Below the pieces are notes generated by a model that was not told where the DNA came from, searched no databases, and saw only the letters and a list, made by a program, of their open reading frames with translations. From contig NZ_VHKL01000002.1 of NCBI RefSeq assembly GCF_007474605.1, positions 186,001-250,000 of the forward strand: DNA of 64,000 nucleotides, written 5' to 3'. This DNA comes from Rhodoligotrophos appendicifer. Its GTDB lineage: Bacteria; Pseudomonadota; Alphaproteobacteria; Rhizobiales; Im1. Shown piece by piece: positions 8,069-16,666 of this stretch. Positions within the stretch are counted from its first letter, which is position 1; every line of letters starts with the position of its first letter. The translations under genes were made by a program, and so were the position numbers.

Positions 8069-8961
8069 GTGAGCGGGGTGATAGTGCAAATATTGCATAG
8101 ATCCACAAAGCCAGAGCTTTTGGTAAACGAAGCAGATTATGAAGCAGCCATCCGATCCTGTGCCAAATCGATACTGGCGCTGCATTGGGGCGAGCGACTG
8201 ATCAACAAGATATTCGGACGAAACGTTCAATCTCATGCCGCGGGATTGATCATCATTTCGCATTTCACAGCAATGCAAGGTCGTGGACGGCGTCCGACAC
8301 TGGCCTTCATTCAAAAAGAGATCGGGCACTCGCGGACGTTGGCAGCCTTCATCTCTCTCCTGAGGCTGTCCGGCTTTCTCAGTATAGAGATCGATCCACA
8401 GGATCGCCGGTTACGCTTTCTGACGCCGGAAGAGCCGCTGCTGGCCGGGCTCAGATCATGGATGGCGCAGCATATGCGTTGCTGCGAGATCATGGGCTAT
8501 GTGGAGCCAGGCACAACGCGCCGACTGGAGAATGACCGGGCCTTTTTCGAGGCTGTCGTTGCTAATACCGCGCCGCTTCTGGACTGGGCACGAGAGATGG
8601 CGAAGGGCTCCAACAGCTTCGCCGTCCTCGACCGATTCGACTGTGGCGACCGAATCGCCCTCGCCCTGATCCAGCGGCATTACCAGACGCCGGTGACGGC
8701 CAGGAGCTCGCCGCACTGGTTTGAGTTCAGCGCAGGGCCCTTGCCACAACACTGGGCATTTCCCATTCCCACATCCGCAACGTCCTGAGACACGCCGAGA
8801 GCAAAGCGCTGCTTGCCCAAGACAACAGGCAGCATGCCATCGCCTTGCAGCCGCTGTTCATCGCGGATGTGCGGGCATGGCATGTTTCGCTCTGGCAGCT
8901 CCTGGCAGAGTGCTCGAACCAGCAGACTGCGGAGAGGCGACTTTTTGGCGCAGAAACTTGA
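8069..8961 (+). pseudogene. Broken two-HTH regulator-like gene (frameshift plus stop)
   Basis: The first frame (8069-8788) encodes about 210 sensible residues including a winged-helix-like segment (AFIQKEIGHSRTLAAFISLL), then turns into low-quality sequence. From about 8697 the coding quality continues in the next frame: GQELAALV, an in-frame TGA at 8722-8724, then VQRRALATTLGISHSHIRNV and on to a stop at 8959-8961. The second part is a clear helix-turn-helix. One lost base near 8697 plus one nonsense change explain the pattern; restored, the protein would be about 297 residues. The first start is uncertain (GTG 8069, 8078 or 8084). Function unknown; likely a DNA-binding protein, now probably inactive unless the sequence has errors. 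Confidence 0.65.
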
Positions 8962-8984
8962 ATACTGATGTATTAAACTTGAAT
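8954..8984 (+). repeat. In-phase direct repeat upstream of the XRE gene
   Basis: AAACTTGAAT occurs at 8954-8963 and again at 8975-8984, 21 bp apart (two helical turns), in a locally AT-rich stretch just before the XRE-family gene. This spacing fits a regulator binding the same face of DNA, for example autoregulation. Confidence 0.45.
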
Positions 8985-9019
8985 TCAGATAGAATGTGGA
9001 ACTCTGGAAAGGTGCCTTG

Positions 9020-9277
9020 TTGATTACATCTGCACAGATGCGGGCCGGTCGCGCTCTGCTTGGGATCGATCAACGCCAGCTCGCTGACATGGCTGGCGTC
9101 TCGGTGCCAACGATCCAGCGCATGGAGGCCAGCGACGGGACCGTCCGCGGTGTCGTCGACTCGCTGATGAAGGTGGTCGACGCCTTCGAGAGAGCAGGGG
9201 TCGAGTTGATCGGTGACCATGTGGCAAGCCAAGGAGGAGGTCGGGGTGTGCGGTTCAAGGCTCCCAAGCCAGCATAG
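9020..9277 (+). CDS. XRE-family helix-turn-helix protein
   Basis: About 85 residues. The Cro/CI-type helix-turn-helix is obvious: QMRAGRALLGIDQRQLADMA then GVSVPTIQRMEASDG, followed by a short helix FERAGVELIG. The TTG at 9020 has GGAAAGG seven bases upstream and keeps the conserved ITSAQ start; a GTG at 8996 would add eight codons and has no ribosome site. The gene stands 36 bp before the SulP transporter gene and is probably co-transcribed with it. Its role is likely local regulation of the transporter. Confidence 0.8.
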   Translation: MITSAQMRAGRALLGIDQRQLADMAGVSVPTIQRMEASDGTVRGVVDSLMKVVDAFERAGVELIGDHVASQGGGRGVRFKAPKPA

Positions 9278-9313
9278 CCCAATACAGGGTGCGCCTCGCC
9301 AAAACAGCGAGGG

Positions 9314-11083
9314 ATGCGATCGCCGATGACCGCGCAATTGGGGACCCCCAGTTTCGTCGAGCTCTTCACGCCCAAGCTCGTGACCGTGCTGCGGGAGCGT
9401 TACCGCGCCGCCGACTTCAAGGCGGATTTCGTCGCCGGGCTGACGGTCGCGATCGTCGCCCTCCCGCTGTCCATGGCAATCGCCATCGCTTCGGGGGTTC
9501 CCCCGGAGCGCGGGCTTTATACGGCGATCGTCGGCGGCTTCATCGTCTCGGCGCTGGGCGGAAGCCGGTTTCAGATCGGCGGGCCGGCGGGCGCCTTCAT
9601 CGTGCTGGTTCTGGCAACCGTCCAGCAATTCGGGCTCGAGGGCCTCATCCTCGCGACGCTGATCTCCGGCGTCATGCTGATGGCCATCGGCTTCCTGCGA
9701 CTCGGCACCTTCATCAAATACATTCCCTACCCCGTGACGGTCGGCTTCACGGCCGGCATCGCCGTGATCATCTTTTCCGGCGAGATCCGAGACCTCCTAG
9801 GGCTGCAGATCGAGGGACAGGAACCGGGGCCGCTGGTCGAGAAGCTGGGTGTCCTCTATGCCGCGCTGCCGAGCGTGAATGCCTCGGCGGTCGCGGTCGC
9901 CCTGTTCTCACTCGCCGTGATCCTGCTGACCCGCAAGTACAAGCCACACTGGCCCGGGCTTCTTATCGCGGTTGCCCTCGGGGCGTTGCTCGCATGGGGC
10001 ATGGCATTGCCGGTCGAGACGATCGGGAGCCGTTTCGGAGGGATCCCGCAAGCCTTTCCGATGCCAATGCTGCCGACGCTCTCGGTAGGGAAGGTGCTCG
10101 AGGTCCTGCCGAGTGCTGTGTCCTTCGCCCTGCTGGGCAGCATCGAGAGCCTGCTTTCGGCCGTCGTCGCAGACAGCATGACGGGACGGCGCCACCGGTC
10201 GAATTGCGAATTGGTGGCGCAGGGCGTCGCCAATATCGGCTCCGCGCTGTTCGGCGGCTTCTGCGTGACCGGCACCATTGCCCGGACCGCCACCAATGTT
10301 CGGGCGGGCGGCCGGACGCCGATCGCTGGGATGACGCATTCGGTGCTGCTGCTGGGTTTCATGCTGATCGCCGCACCGCTGATGAGTTACATTCCGCTGG
10401 CGACGCTGGCCGCGGTGCTGGCGGTAGTGGCCTGGAACATGGCGGAGAAACACGAATTCGCCAATCTGCTGCGTGCCTCATGGAGCGATGCGGTGGTGCT
10501 GATGTCGACGTTCCTGCTCGTCATCTTCCGGGATCTCACAGAAGGAATCGTGGTCGGATTCAGCATCTCCGCGCTCGTCTTCCTGCACCGGATGGCACAA
10601 TCGGTGAAGGTGGAGCGGCCGATGGTCGAAGAGGATGCCGCAGACGGCGCATCTGCACGCGTCCCCTATGAAGGAAAGCTTGCGGTCGATCGCGACATCG
10701 CAATCTACCGCATCTCGGGGGCGTTCTTCTTCGGTGCTGCCGCGAGCGTCTCGGCGGTTCTGGAGCGCATCGGGCAAAGCCCCCGCGCCTATGTCATCGA
10801 TCTGTCGGAGGTGTTCGAGCTCGATTCGACGGCGGCGGCGACCATTGCGAGCCTCGCACAGCGCGCGGAGCGACAGGGCGCATCGGTGCGCATTTCCGGA
10901 GCCTCAGTGGCCGTCCGGCGGATCCTGCTGGGGCAAGGCGCGCGGCCGCCTCTGGTCATCTATGAAACCAGCCTGACGGACGCGGTCGCGGCGGCCCGGG
11001 CCGAACTCGGCCATTCGCCCGCTCCCGAGATGCAGCCCCAGGATGTCAGCGCCCCGTCAGCTGAGGGTCACGCTTCTCCTTGA
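9314..11083 (+). CDS. SulP-family anion transporter with STAS domain
   Basis: 589 residues. The N-terminal 420 residues are a hydrophobic SulP core with the family signature DFVAGLTVAIVALPLSMAIA and PPERGLYTAIVGG. After a charged linker the C-terminal part (about 455-570) is a STAS domain (AYVIDLSEVFELDSTAAATI). SulP proteins carry sulfate, bicarbonate or dicarboxylates across the inner membrane. The adjacent periplasmic carbonic anhydrase favours bicarbonate, but this is inference. ATG 9314 almost abuts GAGGG; ATG 9326 is an equally plausible start. The 3' end overlaps the convergent hydratase gene by 38 bp. Confidence 0.9.
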   Translation: MRSPMTAQLGTPSFVELFTPKLVTVLRERYRAADFKADFVAGLTVAIVALPLSMAIAIASGVPPERGLYTAIVGGFIVSALGGSRFQIGGPAGAFIVLVLATVQQFGLEGLILATLISGVMLMAIGFLRLGTFIKYIPYPVTVGFTAGIAVIIFSGEIRDLLGLQIEGQEPGPLVEKLGVLYAALPSVNASAVAVALFSLAVILLTRKYKPHWPGLLIAVALGALLAWGMALPVETIGSRFGGIPQAFPMPMLPTLSVGKVLEVLPSAVSFALLGSIESLLSAVVADSMTGRRHRSNCELVAQGVANIGSALFGGFCVTGTIARTATNVRAGGRTPIAGMTHSVLLLGFMLIAAPLMSYIPLATLAAVLAVVAWNMAEKHEFANLLRASWSDAVVLMSTFLLVIFRDLTEGIVVGFSISALVFLHRMAQSVKVERPMVEEDAADGASARVPYEGKLAVDRDIAIYRISGAFFFGAAASVSAVLERIGQSPRAYVIDLSEVFELDSTAAATIASLAQRAERQGASVRISGASVAVRRILLGQGARPPLVIYETSLTDAVAAARAELGHSPAPEMQPQDVSAPSAEGHASP

Positions 11084-11864
11084 AAGCGGCAAGGCCCTCA
11101 TAGGCGTCGTGGGAGGTGGTGGCATAATGATGGACGTAAGTGAGTTCCAGCTCGAGACCCGCGTCGCGGACGTTCAAGCCGCCCGTGTTGATCAGGTATT
11201 TGGCGCCCTTGAGCCCCAAGGGACTCTTGCGTGAGAGGTCTCCGATCAGGGCGTCCAGCGCCGGCTCGATCTCGGCCAGGGGTACGGATAGGCTGGCGAG
11301 GCCGATGCGCTCGGCGTCCTGGCCGTTCAGGGTGCGGCCGGTGAGCACCAGCATCTTGGCCCGCAAGACCCCGATGGCGCGCGGCAGGCGCTGGGACCCC
11401 CCGGCACCGGGCAATTGGGCAAAATTCAGATGGCCGTCGGCAATCTTCGCCTCATGGGCGGCAAGGACAATGTCGCAGGCCAACATCAGCTCCAGCCCGC
11501 CGGCGACGCAATGGCCATGCACCACCGCCACGTAAATCTTCGAGGAACGCTCGATGGTCTCCAGGAGCGTGTTGAAGTCCCGCAGGAAGCGCATGAATTT
11601 CGGCCGGTCCTTGTAGAGCTCGAGATAGCCTTCCAGGTCGCCGCCGGCGGAAAAGGCGCGGCCGGCGCCGCGGACAATCACCGTGGAGACGGTCTCGTCG
11701 GCATCAAGCTGCTCGACCGTCTCGAGCAACTCTCCAACCGTGTACCGGTCCAGAGGATTCAGCTGATCCGGACGGTTCAGAGTAATGGTCGCGACAGGGC
11801 CGTCCGTGGCGCATAATACCCGCCGGGGCTCCTCGCCCGCGTCTGTCTGGTTCTGCTCTGTCAT
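11046..11864 (-). CDS. Enoyl-CoA hydratase/isomerase family protein
   Basis: 272 residues of the crotonase fold. The oxyanion-hole segments are AFSAGGDLEGYLE and VVHGHCVAGGLELMLACD, and the catalytic-loop region reads FAQLPGAGGSQRLPRAIG. Where many hydratases have a Glu in P-E-x-x-x-G the sequence has NFAQLPGAGG, so the reaction could differ from simple hydration. ATG 11864 is taken in preference to GTG 11882 because the conserved part starts later and GAGAG precedes it. The gene is divergent from the acyl-CoA operon starting at 12008, whose promoter region it shares, and so probably belongs to the same pathway. Confidence 0.82.
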   Translation of the reverse strand: MTEQNQTDAGEEPRRVLCATDGPVATITLNRPDQLNPLDRYTVGELLETVEQLDADETVSTVIVRGAGRAFSAGGDLEGYLELYKDRPKFMRFLRDFNTLLETIERSSKIYVAVVHGHCVAGGLELMLACDIVLAAHEAKIADGHLNFAQLPGAGGSQRLPRAIGVLRAKMLVLTGRTLNGQDAERIGLASLSVPLAEIEPALDALIGDLSRKSPLGLKGAKYLINTGGLNVRDAGLELELTYVHHYATTSHDAYEGLAAFKEKRDPQLTGR

Positions 11865-11937
11865 CAAACTCTCTGACCACACTTCACTCTGCCATCCACC
11901 TCGCCATGGTCCTCAGGGGCGGCAGTGTTGTCAATGC

Positions 11938-11956
11938 TTGACCTCTTGTCCGGCAA
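11938..11956 (+). promoter_or_regulatory. Candidate operator, copy 1 of a 19-bp element
   Basis: TTGACCTCTTGTCCGGCAA. It differs at only two positions from 20588-20606. The core TTGTC-C-GGCAA is a near-perfect inverted repeat of the TTGTCnGACAA kind recognised by many FadR-type GntR regulators. It overlaps the likely -35 of the operon beginning at 12008. Confidence 0.6.
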
Positions 11957-11975
11957 CCGGTGAATAGGATATAAA
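11946..11975 (+). promoter_or_regulatory. Probable sigma-70 promoter of the 12008 operon
   Basis: -35 TTGTCC (11946-11951), 18-bp spacer, -10 TATAAA (11970-11975). The start codon at 12008 follows with GGGAGG at about 11994-11999. Overlap with the 19-bp element suggests repression by occlusion. Confidence 0.5.
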
Positions 11976-12007
11976 GCAGGAAAAGGACCGACCGGGAGGC
12001 GGCTGCC

Positions 12008-13165
12008 ATGTTTACGCTCAAGGACAAATACGCGATCGCCGGTGTCGGCGAGACCGCCTATACGAAGAATTCCGGTACTCCGGTGCTCAACCTCGCCGTA
12101 GAGGCCTGCCTGAAGGCGGCCGAGGATGCCGGCGTGGACGTCAAGGATATCGACGGCCTCATCAGCTATAATTTCGGCGACAGCGTGCCGGCCATCGCGG
12201 TCGCAACAGCGCTCGGCATTCCGCATGCGGGTTATGCTGTTGATTTCGCCGGAGGCGGCAACGCCGCCAATCTCATCACCTTGTCGGCTGCGGCTGCCAT
12301 CGAGAGCGGGCTGGCCAAGAACGTGCTCTGCTTCCGGGCGATGAATGGCCGCTCCGGATTCCGGCTCGGCGGCGGGCGCGAGATGCAGGCCCGCGGCATC
12401 ACGCAATATACCGCGCCCTTCGGGTGGATCACCTATCCCCAGGCCATGGCCATGTGGGCGCGCCGGCACATGATCAAATACGGCACCAATGCCGAGCAGC
12501 TGGGCCACATCGCCGTGACCTTCCGGGACAATGCCTCGCTCAATGAACGCGCGATGCAGCGCACGCCGATCACCATGGACGACTACATGGCCTCGCGGTT
12601 CATCGTCGAGCCCTTCCGGATGCTGGACATCTGCCTGGAGAGCGATGGAGCCTGTGCCGTGCTGGTCACGGGCGCGGACCGCGCGAAGGACATGAAGCAC
12701 AAGCCGGTCTACATCATGGGTGGCGCCTATGGCGGCGGGCCCGACCAGGGGGAGGATCTCTTCGATGCGATCCGCTGGCCCGATCATTCAAGGAATTATG
12801 CCGCCTATATCGCGGATGATCTGTGGAAGAGCGCCGGCGTCGGCCCGCAAGACGTGGATGTCGCCGAGATCTATGACTGCTTCACCTATTCGATCATCAT
12901 GCAGCTTGAGGGCTTCGGCTTCGTCAAGGAAGGCGAGGGCGGGCCCTTTTGCGCGAGCGGCGCCATCGCGCGCGACGGCAGCCTGCCCCTGAACACTCAT
13001 GGCGGCCTGCTGTCGGAAGCGTATATCCATGGCTTCAACCACGTGCTCGAGGCGGTGCGGCAGCTGCGCGGCGATTGCGGCCCGCGCCAGATCGAAGGGG
13101 CGGAGATCGCGCTGACCACGGCCGGTGCCATGACTTGTGGCAGCGCCATGGTGCTGAGGAACTGA
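12008..13165 (+). CDS. Thiolase-superfamily protein lacking the nucleophilic Cys (Ltp2/SCP-x-like, possible aldolase)
   Basis: 385 residues with a thiolase fold. At the position of the acyl-accepting Cys the sequence reads VDFAGGGNAAN (79-89) without Cys, and the C-terminal catalytic Cys motif is replaced by TTAGAMTCGSAM. NTHGGLLSEAYIHGFNH keeps the His region. Such Cys-less members paired with a DUF35 protein include the steroid side-chain aldolase Ltp2-ChsH2, so a retro-aldol CoA-thioester cleavage is a reasonable alternative to thiolysis. The next gene is exactly such a DUF35 partner. GGGAGG precedes the ATG. First gene of an acyl-CoA catabolic operon running to 20523. Usual automatic naming would be acetyl-CoA acetyltransferase. 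Confidence 0.75.
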   Translation: MFTLKDKYAIAGVGETAYTKNSGTPVLNLAVEACLKAAEDAGVDVKDIDGLISYNFGDSVPAIAVATALGIPHAGYAVDFAGGGNAANLITLSAAAAIESGLAKNVLCFRAMNGRSGFRLGGGREMQARGITQYTAPFGWITYPQAMAMWARRHMIKYGTNAEQLGHIAVTFRDNASLNERAMQRTPITMDDYMASRFIVEPFRMLDICLESDGACAVLVTGADRAKDMKHKPVYIMGGAYGGGPDQGEDLFDAIRWPDHSRNYAAYIADDLWKSAGVGPQDVDVAEIYDCFTYSIIMQLEGFGFVKEGEGGPFCASGAIARDGSLPLNTHGGLLSEAYIHGFNHVLEAVRQLRGDCGPRQIEGAEIALTTAGAMTCGSAMVLRN

Positions 13166-13223
13166 TTTTCCTCGGCGCTGTGCTCGAGCCCGACAACGCC
13201 AAAGGCGGTCAAGGACCATCACC

Positions 13224-13637
13224 ATGAACGAATTCACCAAGCCCATCCCCGTTCCCGATGCCGATTCGGCGCCCTTCTGGGACGGGACGAGGGCTCACAA
13301 ACTGCTCATTCAACGCTGCACCAATTGCGGGACGCTGCGGTTTCCGGCACGAAAGTCATGTGGACATTGCCATTCCGACGCTTCCGACTGGACCGAGGTA
13401 TCCGGCAAGGGCCGGGTCTATAGCTGGATCGTCGTCAACCATCCGGTGCCGCGGGAGGTCTATGGGCAGGAGGTCCCTTATGTGGTCGCGCTGATCGATC
13501 TCGACGAAGGGGTGCGGATGGTCAGCAACATCATCGGCTGCGACGTCCATGCGGTCACCGCCGAGATGCCGGTGGAGGTCGTGTTCGAAGCTGGACAAGG
13601 CGGGATGGTGCTGCCGAAGTTCAAGCCGCAGGCGTGA
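13224..13637 (+). CDS. DUF35 Zn-ribbon/OB-fold partner protein
   Basis: 137 residues. A rubredoxin-like zinc ribbon is visible as Cys32-x2-Cys35 and Cys46-x2-Cys49 (RCTNCG ... SCGHCH), followed by an OB-fold with GKGRVYSWIVV. DUF35 proteins form complexes with thiolase-superfamily enzymes, supplying part of the CoA channel, as in archaeal HMG-CoA synthase complexes and Ltp2-ChsH2. It lies 58 bp behind the thiolase-like gene, with AAGGA before the ATG, and its stop overlaps the GTG of the following SDR gene, so the three are made together. Confidence 0.87.
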   Translation: MNEFTKPIPVPDADSAPFWDGTRAHKLLIQRCTNCGTLRFPARKSCGHCHSDASDWTEVSGKGRVYSWIVVNHPVPREVYGQEVPYVVALIDLDEGVRMVSNIIGCDVHAVTAEMPVEVVFEAGQGGMVLPKFKPQA

Positions 13638-14404
13638 GCGAGATGTCCGCCTTTTCGCTTCAGGGCAAGACCGCCTTCGTCACTGGCGGCGGTGGCGGGC
13701 TCGGGTCGGTGGCCTGCGCGACATTGGCGAGAGCCGGCGCTGCGGTGGCGGTGGTGGCGCGTTCGGCAGACAAATGCGAAGCCGTCGCAAAAGCGCTTCG
13801 GGATAAAGGGGGCAGGGCGGTCGCCGTGTCTGCCGATGTTCTTGATCAGGCGCAGATCAATGCCGCGTTGAACGTCGCCGAGGACGCGCTCGGACCGATC
13901 GACATCCTCGTCAACAATGCCGGGGTCACCTCGCCCAAGGGCCTCCTCGATCTGACGGTCGAGGACTGGGACGGCGTCGTCGACGTCAGCATGAAGGGTA
14001 CCTTCCTGTGCACGCAAGCCGTGGCACGCGGAATGATCGAGCGCCGCCGCGGCCGTATCATCAACATGGGCTCGATCCTCTCGGAACGAGGGGTGGCCCG
14101 TCGTAGCGCCTATTCCGCGGCCAAGGCCGGCCTCGCCAACTTCACCCGGGCCTGTGCCGTCGAACTCGGTCCGCATGGTATCACGGTCAATGCCCTCGGG
14201 CCCACCGTCATCGTGACCGACCTCAACCGCACAATGGTCGAGATGCAGCCCGAACTCTATCGCGCCATCGTCGACAGGACGCCGCTGGGGCGGCTGGGTG
14301 AGACGTCGGACCTCGAGGGTCCCCTGGTCTTTCTCGCCTCCGACGCAGCCGCGTTCGTCTCGGGGCAGATTCTTTATGTGGATGGCGGCTATACCGCGAG
14401 CTGA
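13634..14404 (+). CDS. SDR-family dehydrogenase/reductase (FabG-like)
   Basis: 256 residues. The nucleotide motif TGGGGGLG, the NNAG motif and the catalytic YSAAK with an upstream Ser (MGSILSERG) are all intact. GTG 13634 overlaps the previous stop by four bases (GTGA), indicating translational coupling; ATG 13643 is a possible alternative. In this operon it probably oxidises a 3-hydroxyacyl-CoA or a hydroxyl on a side chain, analogous to the SDR gene of levulinate-type clusters. Cofactor preference is not judged. Confidence 0.87.
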   Translation: MSEMSAFSLQGKTAFVTGGGGGLGSVACATLARAGAAVAVVARSADKCEAVAKALRDKGGRAVAVSADVLDQAQINAALNVAEDALGPIDILVNNAGVTSPKGLLDLTVEDWDGVVDVSMKGTFLCTQAVARGMIERRRGRIINMGSILSERGVARRSAYSAAKAGLANFTRACAVELGPHGITVNALGPTVIVTDLNRTMVEMQPELYRAIVDRTPLGRLGETSDLEGPLVFLASDAAAFVSGQILYVDGGYTAS

Positions 14405-14413
14405 ACGGACCTC

Positions 14414-15436
14414 ATGACGCAAAATTCCCTCAACGTATCCGACCTCGCCGCCTATCTCGAACCCCGCCTCGATGGGGACTGGTCGGCGCTGCAGGTCAAG
14501 CCGTTCGTCGGCGGCCAGTCGAACCCGACCTTCCTGCTCCAGGCGGGCTCCCGGCCTTATGTGCTGCGCAAGCGGCCCGGCGGCACGCTGTTGCCCTCCG
14601 CCCATGCCATCGATCGGGAATATCGGGTGATGAGCGCCTTGCAGGGGACGGCGGTGCCCGTGCCCATGATGCGCCTGTTCTGCAATGACGACACCATCCT
14701 CGGCACCACGTTCTTCGTGATGGATTATGTGGCGGGGCGCGTCCTGAAGGAACCGGCTCTGCCGGGCTTCACGGTTGACGAACGCAAGGCGACCTATGAG
14801 GCCATGAATGCGGCGATCGCAGCCCTGCACCGCATCGATATCGCGGATGCCGGCCTTGCGGATTACGGCCGGCCGCAGGGTTACTACGCGCGCCAGGTGA
14901 AGCGGTGGACGGAGCAGTATCGTGCTTCGGAGACCGAGACGCTCGCGGACATGGAAGAGCTCATCTCCTGGCTGCCCGCCAATCTGCCTGAGGAAGGCCC
15001 GGCCGCTCTCGTCCATGGCGATTTCCGCCTCGAAAACCTCATCCTCGATGAAGCTTCTCCCCGCGTTCTCGCGGTGCTCGACTGGGAGCTGTCCACCCTG
15101 GGGGATCCTCTCGGCGATCTCGCCTATCATTGTCTCCCCTGGCATCTGCCGCCCCATGCCTTTGGCGGTCTCGCCGGCTGCGACATCTCCGCCAGCGGCA
15201 TTCCGTCGGAGGAGGAGTATCTCGCCGCCTATTGCCGCCGGACGGGCCGAGCCGCTATCGTGAACTGGCATTTCTACGTGGCCTTCGCCCTGTTCCGGCT
15301 CGCGGCCATCCTCCAAGGTGTCCTGAAGCGCGCGCTCGACGGCAATGCGGCCTCTCCCGACGCCCGCGAGCGGGGCGCCCTGGCCGGAACCTGCGCAGCC
15401 TGCGGCTGGGCGGCGGTCGTCAACGCGAAGAACTGA
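14414..15436 (+). CDS. ACAD10/11- and LvaA-type acyl-CoA hydroxyl kinase (APH fold)
   Basis: 340 residues of the aminoglycoside-phosphotransferase fold. Lys53 (LRKRPGG) fits the ATP-binding Lys. The catalytic loop HGDFRLENLI (201-210) and metal site LDWELSTLGDP (222-232) are the versions seen in the kinase half of ACAD10/ACAD11 and in Pseudomonas LvaA. LvaA phosphorylates 4-hydroxyacyl-CoA. The very next gene is the matching acyl-CoA dehydrogenase, which strongly suggests the same two-step chemistry rather than antibiotic resistance. A small LvaB-like helper was not found. Ten bases separate it from the SDR. Confidence 0.85.
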   Translation: MTQNSLNVSDLAAYLEPRLDGDWSALQVKPFVGGQSNPTFLLQAGSRPYVLRKRPGGTLLPSAHAIDREYRVMSALQGTAVPVPMMRLFCNDDTILGTTFFVMDYVAGRVLKEPALPGFTVDERKATYEAMNAAIAALHRIDIADAGLADYGRPQGYYARQVKRWTEQYRASETETLADMEELISWLPANLPEEGPAALVHGDFRLENLILDEASPRVLAVLDWELSTLGDPLGDLAYHCLPWHLPPHAFGGLAGCDISASGIPSEEEYLAAYCRRTGRAAIVNWHFYVAFALFRLAAILQGVLKRALDGNAASPDARERGALAGTCAACGWAAVVNAKN

Positions 15437-15448
15437 TCGGAGCATTCA

Positions 15449-16654
15449 ATGGATTTCGAGCTTTCGCCCAAGACGCGAGACCTCAGCGAGCGGCTGACGC
15501 AGTTCATGGAGGCGCATGTCTATCCCGCCGAACCGCGCTTCGCCGAGGAAGTGGCGACGGGCGATCGCTGGCAGCCGACCTCGGTGATGGAAGAGTTGAA
15601 AGCCAAAGCGCGCGCCGAGGGCCTGTGGAACCTGTTTCTGCCGGAGAGCGAGAAGGGGTTCGGGCTGACCAATCTCGAATATGCGCCGCTCTGCGAAATC
15701 ATGGGCCGCTCGATCATTGCTCCGGAGGTCTTCAACTGCTCAGCTCCGGATACCGGCAACATGGAAGTGCTGGAGCGTTACGGCTCGCCGGAGCAGAAGG
15801 AGCGCTGGCTCGCGCCTCTGCTGGCCGGCGAGATCCGCTCGGCCTTCGCCATGACCGAGCCGGCGGTCGCCTCTTCGGATGCGACGAACATCGAATCCTC
15901 CATCCTTCGGGACGGCGACCACTACGTCATCAACGGCCGCAAATGGTGGACCAGCGGGATCGGCGATCCGCGGTGCGCCATCATCATCTTCATGGGTAAA
16001 TCCTCACCGGACAATCCCGACCGCTATCGGCAGCAATCCATGATCCTCGTGCCCCGCGACACGCCGGGGATCGACGTGAAGCGCATGCTGCCGGTCTTCG
16101 GCTATGACGATGCTCCGCACGGACATGGCGAAGTCGTCTTCGACAATGTGCGGGTGCCGGTGGAGAACATGCTGCTGGGCGAGGGCCGGGGCTTCGAGAT
16201 TGCGCAAGGTCGCCTCGGACCTGGTCGCATCCATCACTGCATGCGCCTGATCGGCCTGACCGAGCGGGCCTTGGAGAAGATGTGCGTGCGCACAAAGAAC
16301 CGGGTGGCTTTCGGGCGGCCCATCGCCGAGCAGACCGTCACCTTGGAACGGATCGCCGATTCCCGCATCCTCATCGACCAAGCGCGTCTCCTGGTCCTCA
16401 ACGCGGCCTGGAAAATGGACGTGGCGGGCAACAAGGAAGCGCGCAAGGAAATCGCAATGATCAAGGTCGCCGTGCCGGTCATGGCCTGCCAGGTCATCGA
16501 CTGGGCCATCCAGGCCCATGGCGGCGGCGGCGTTTCGGACGATTTCGGCGTGGCCTATGCCTATGCGCTGGCCCGGATGCTGCGATTGGCGGATGGACCG
16601 GACGAAGTCCACCGCAACCAAATCGGCCGCCTCGAACTCAAGCGCCATCACTGA
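15449..16654 (+). CDS. Acyl-CoA dehydrogenase, ACAD11/LvaC type
   Basis: 401 residues with all three acyl-CoA dehydrogenase domains. FAD/substrate segments [17 protein letters not shown] and [10 protein letters not shown] are present, the C-terminal helical domain has [11 protein letters not shown], and the tail [12 protein letters not shown] is as in ACAD11. In levulinate metabolism LvaC works on 4-phosphoacyl-CoA made by the LvaA kinase, eliminating phosphate and leading to the 3-hydroxyacyl-CoA. The kinase gene sits 12 bp upstream. The product would go straight to the FadB-like enzyme encoded next. Soluble cytoplasmic flavoprotein; electron acceptor unknown. Confidence 0.88.
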   Translation: MDFELSPKTRDLSERLTQFMEAHVYPAEPRFAEEVATGDRWQPTSVMEELKAKARAEGLWNLFLPESEKGFGLTNLEYAPLCEIMGRSIIAPEVFNCSAPDTGNMEVLERYGSPEQKERWLAPLLAGEIRSAFAMTEPAVASSDATNIESSILRDGDHYVINGRKWWTSGIGDPRCAIIIFMGKSSPDNPDRYRQQSMILVPRDTPGIDVKRMLPVFGYDDAPHGHGEVVFDNVRVPVENMLLGEGRGFEIAQGRLGPGRIHHCMRLIGLTERALEKMCVRTKNRVAFGRPIAEQTVTLERIADSRILIDQARLLVLNAAWKMDVAGNKEARKEIAMIKVAVPVMACQVIDWAIQAHGGGGVSDDFGVAYAYALARMLRLADGPDEVHRNQIGRLELKRHH

Positions 16655-16666
16655 CGGATCGACTGC

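Noticed and set aside
14414-15436. Aminoglycoside resistance phosphotransferase
   Set aside because: The fold is shared, but the motifs and the adjoining acyl-CoA dehydrogenase point to the ACAD10/11-LvaA type acting on CoA thioesters.
13478-15445. A 655-codon minus-strand open frame
   Set aside because: Opposite the SDR and kinase genes, both intact. Composition is typical of GC-rich antisense frames.
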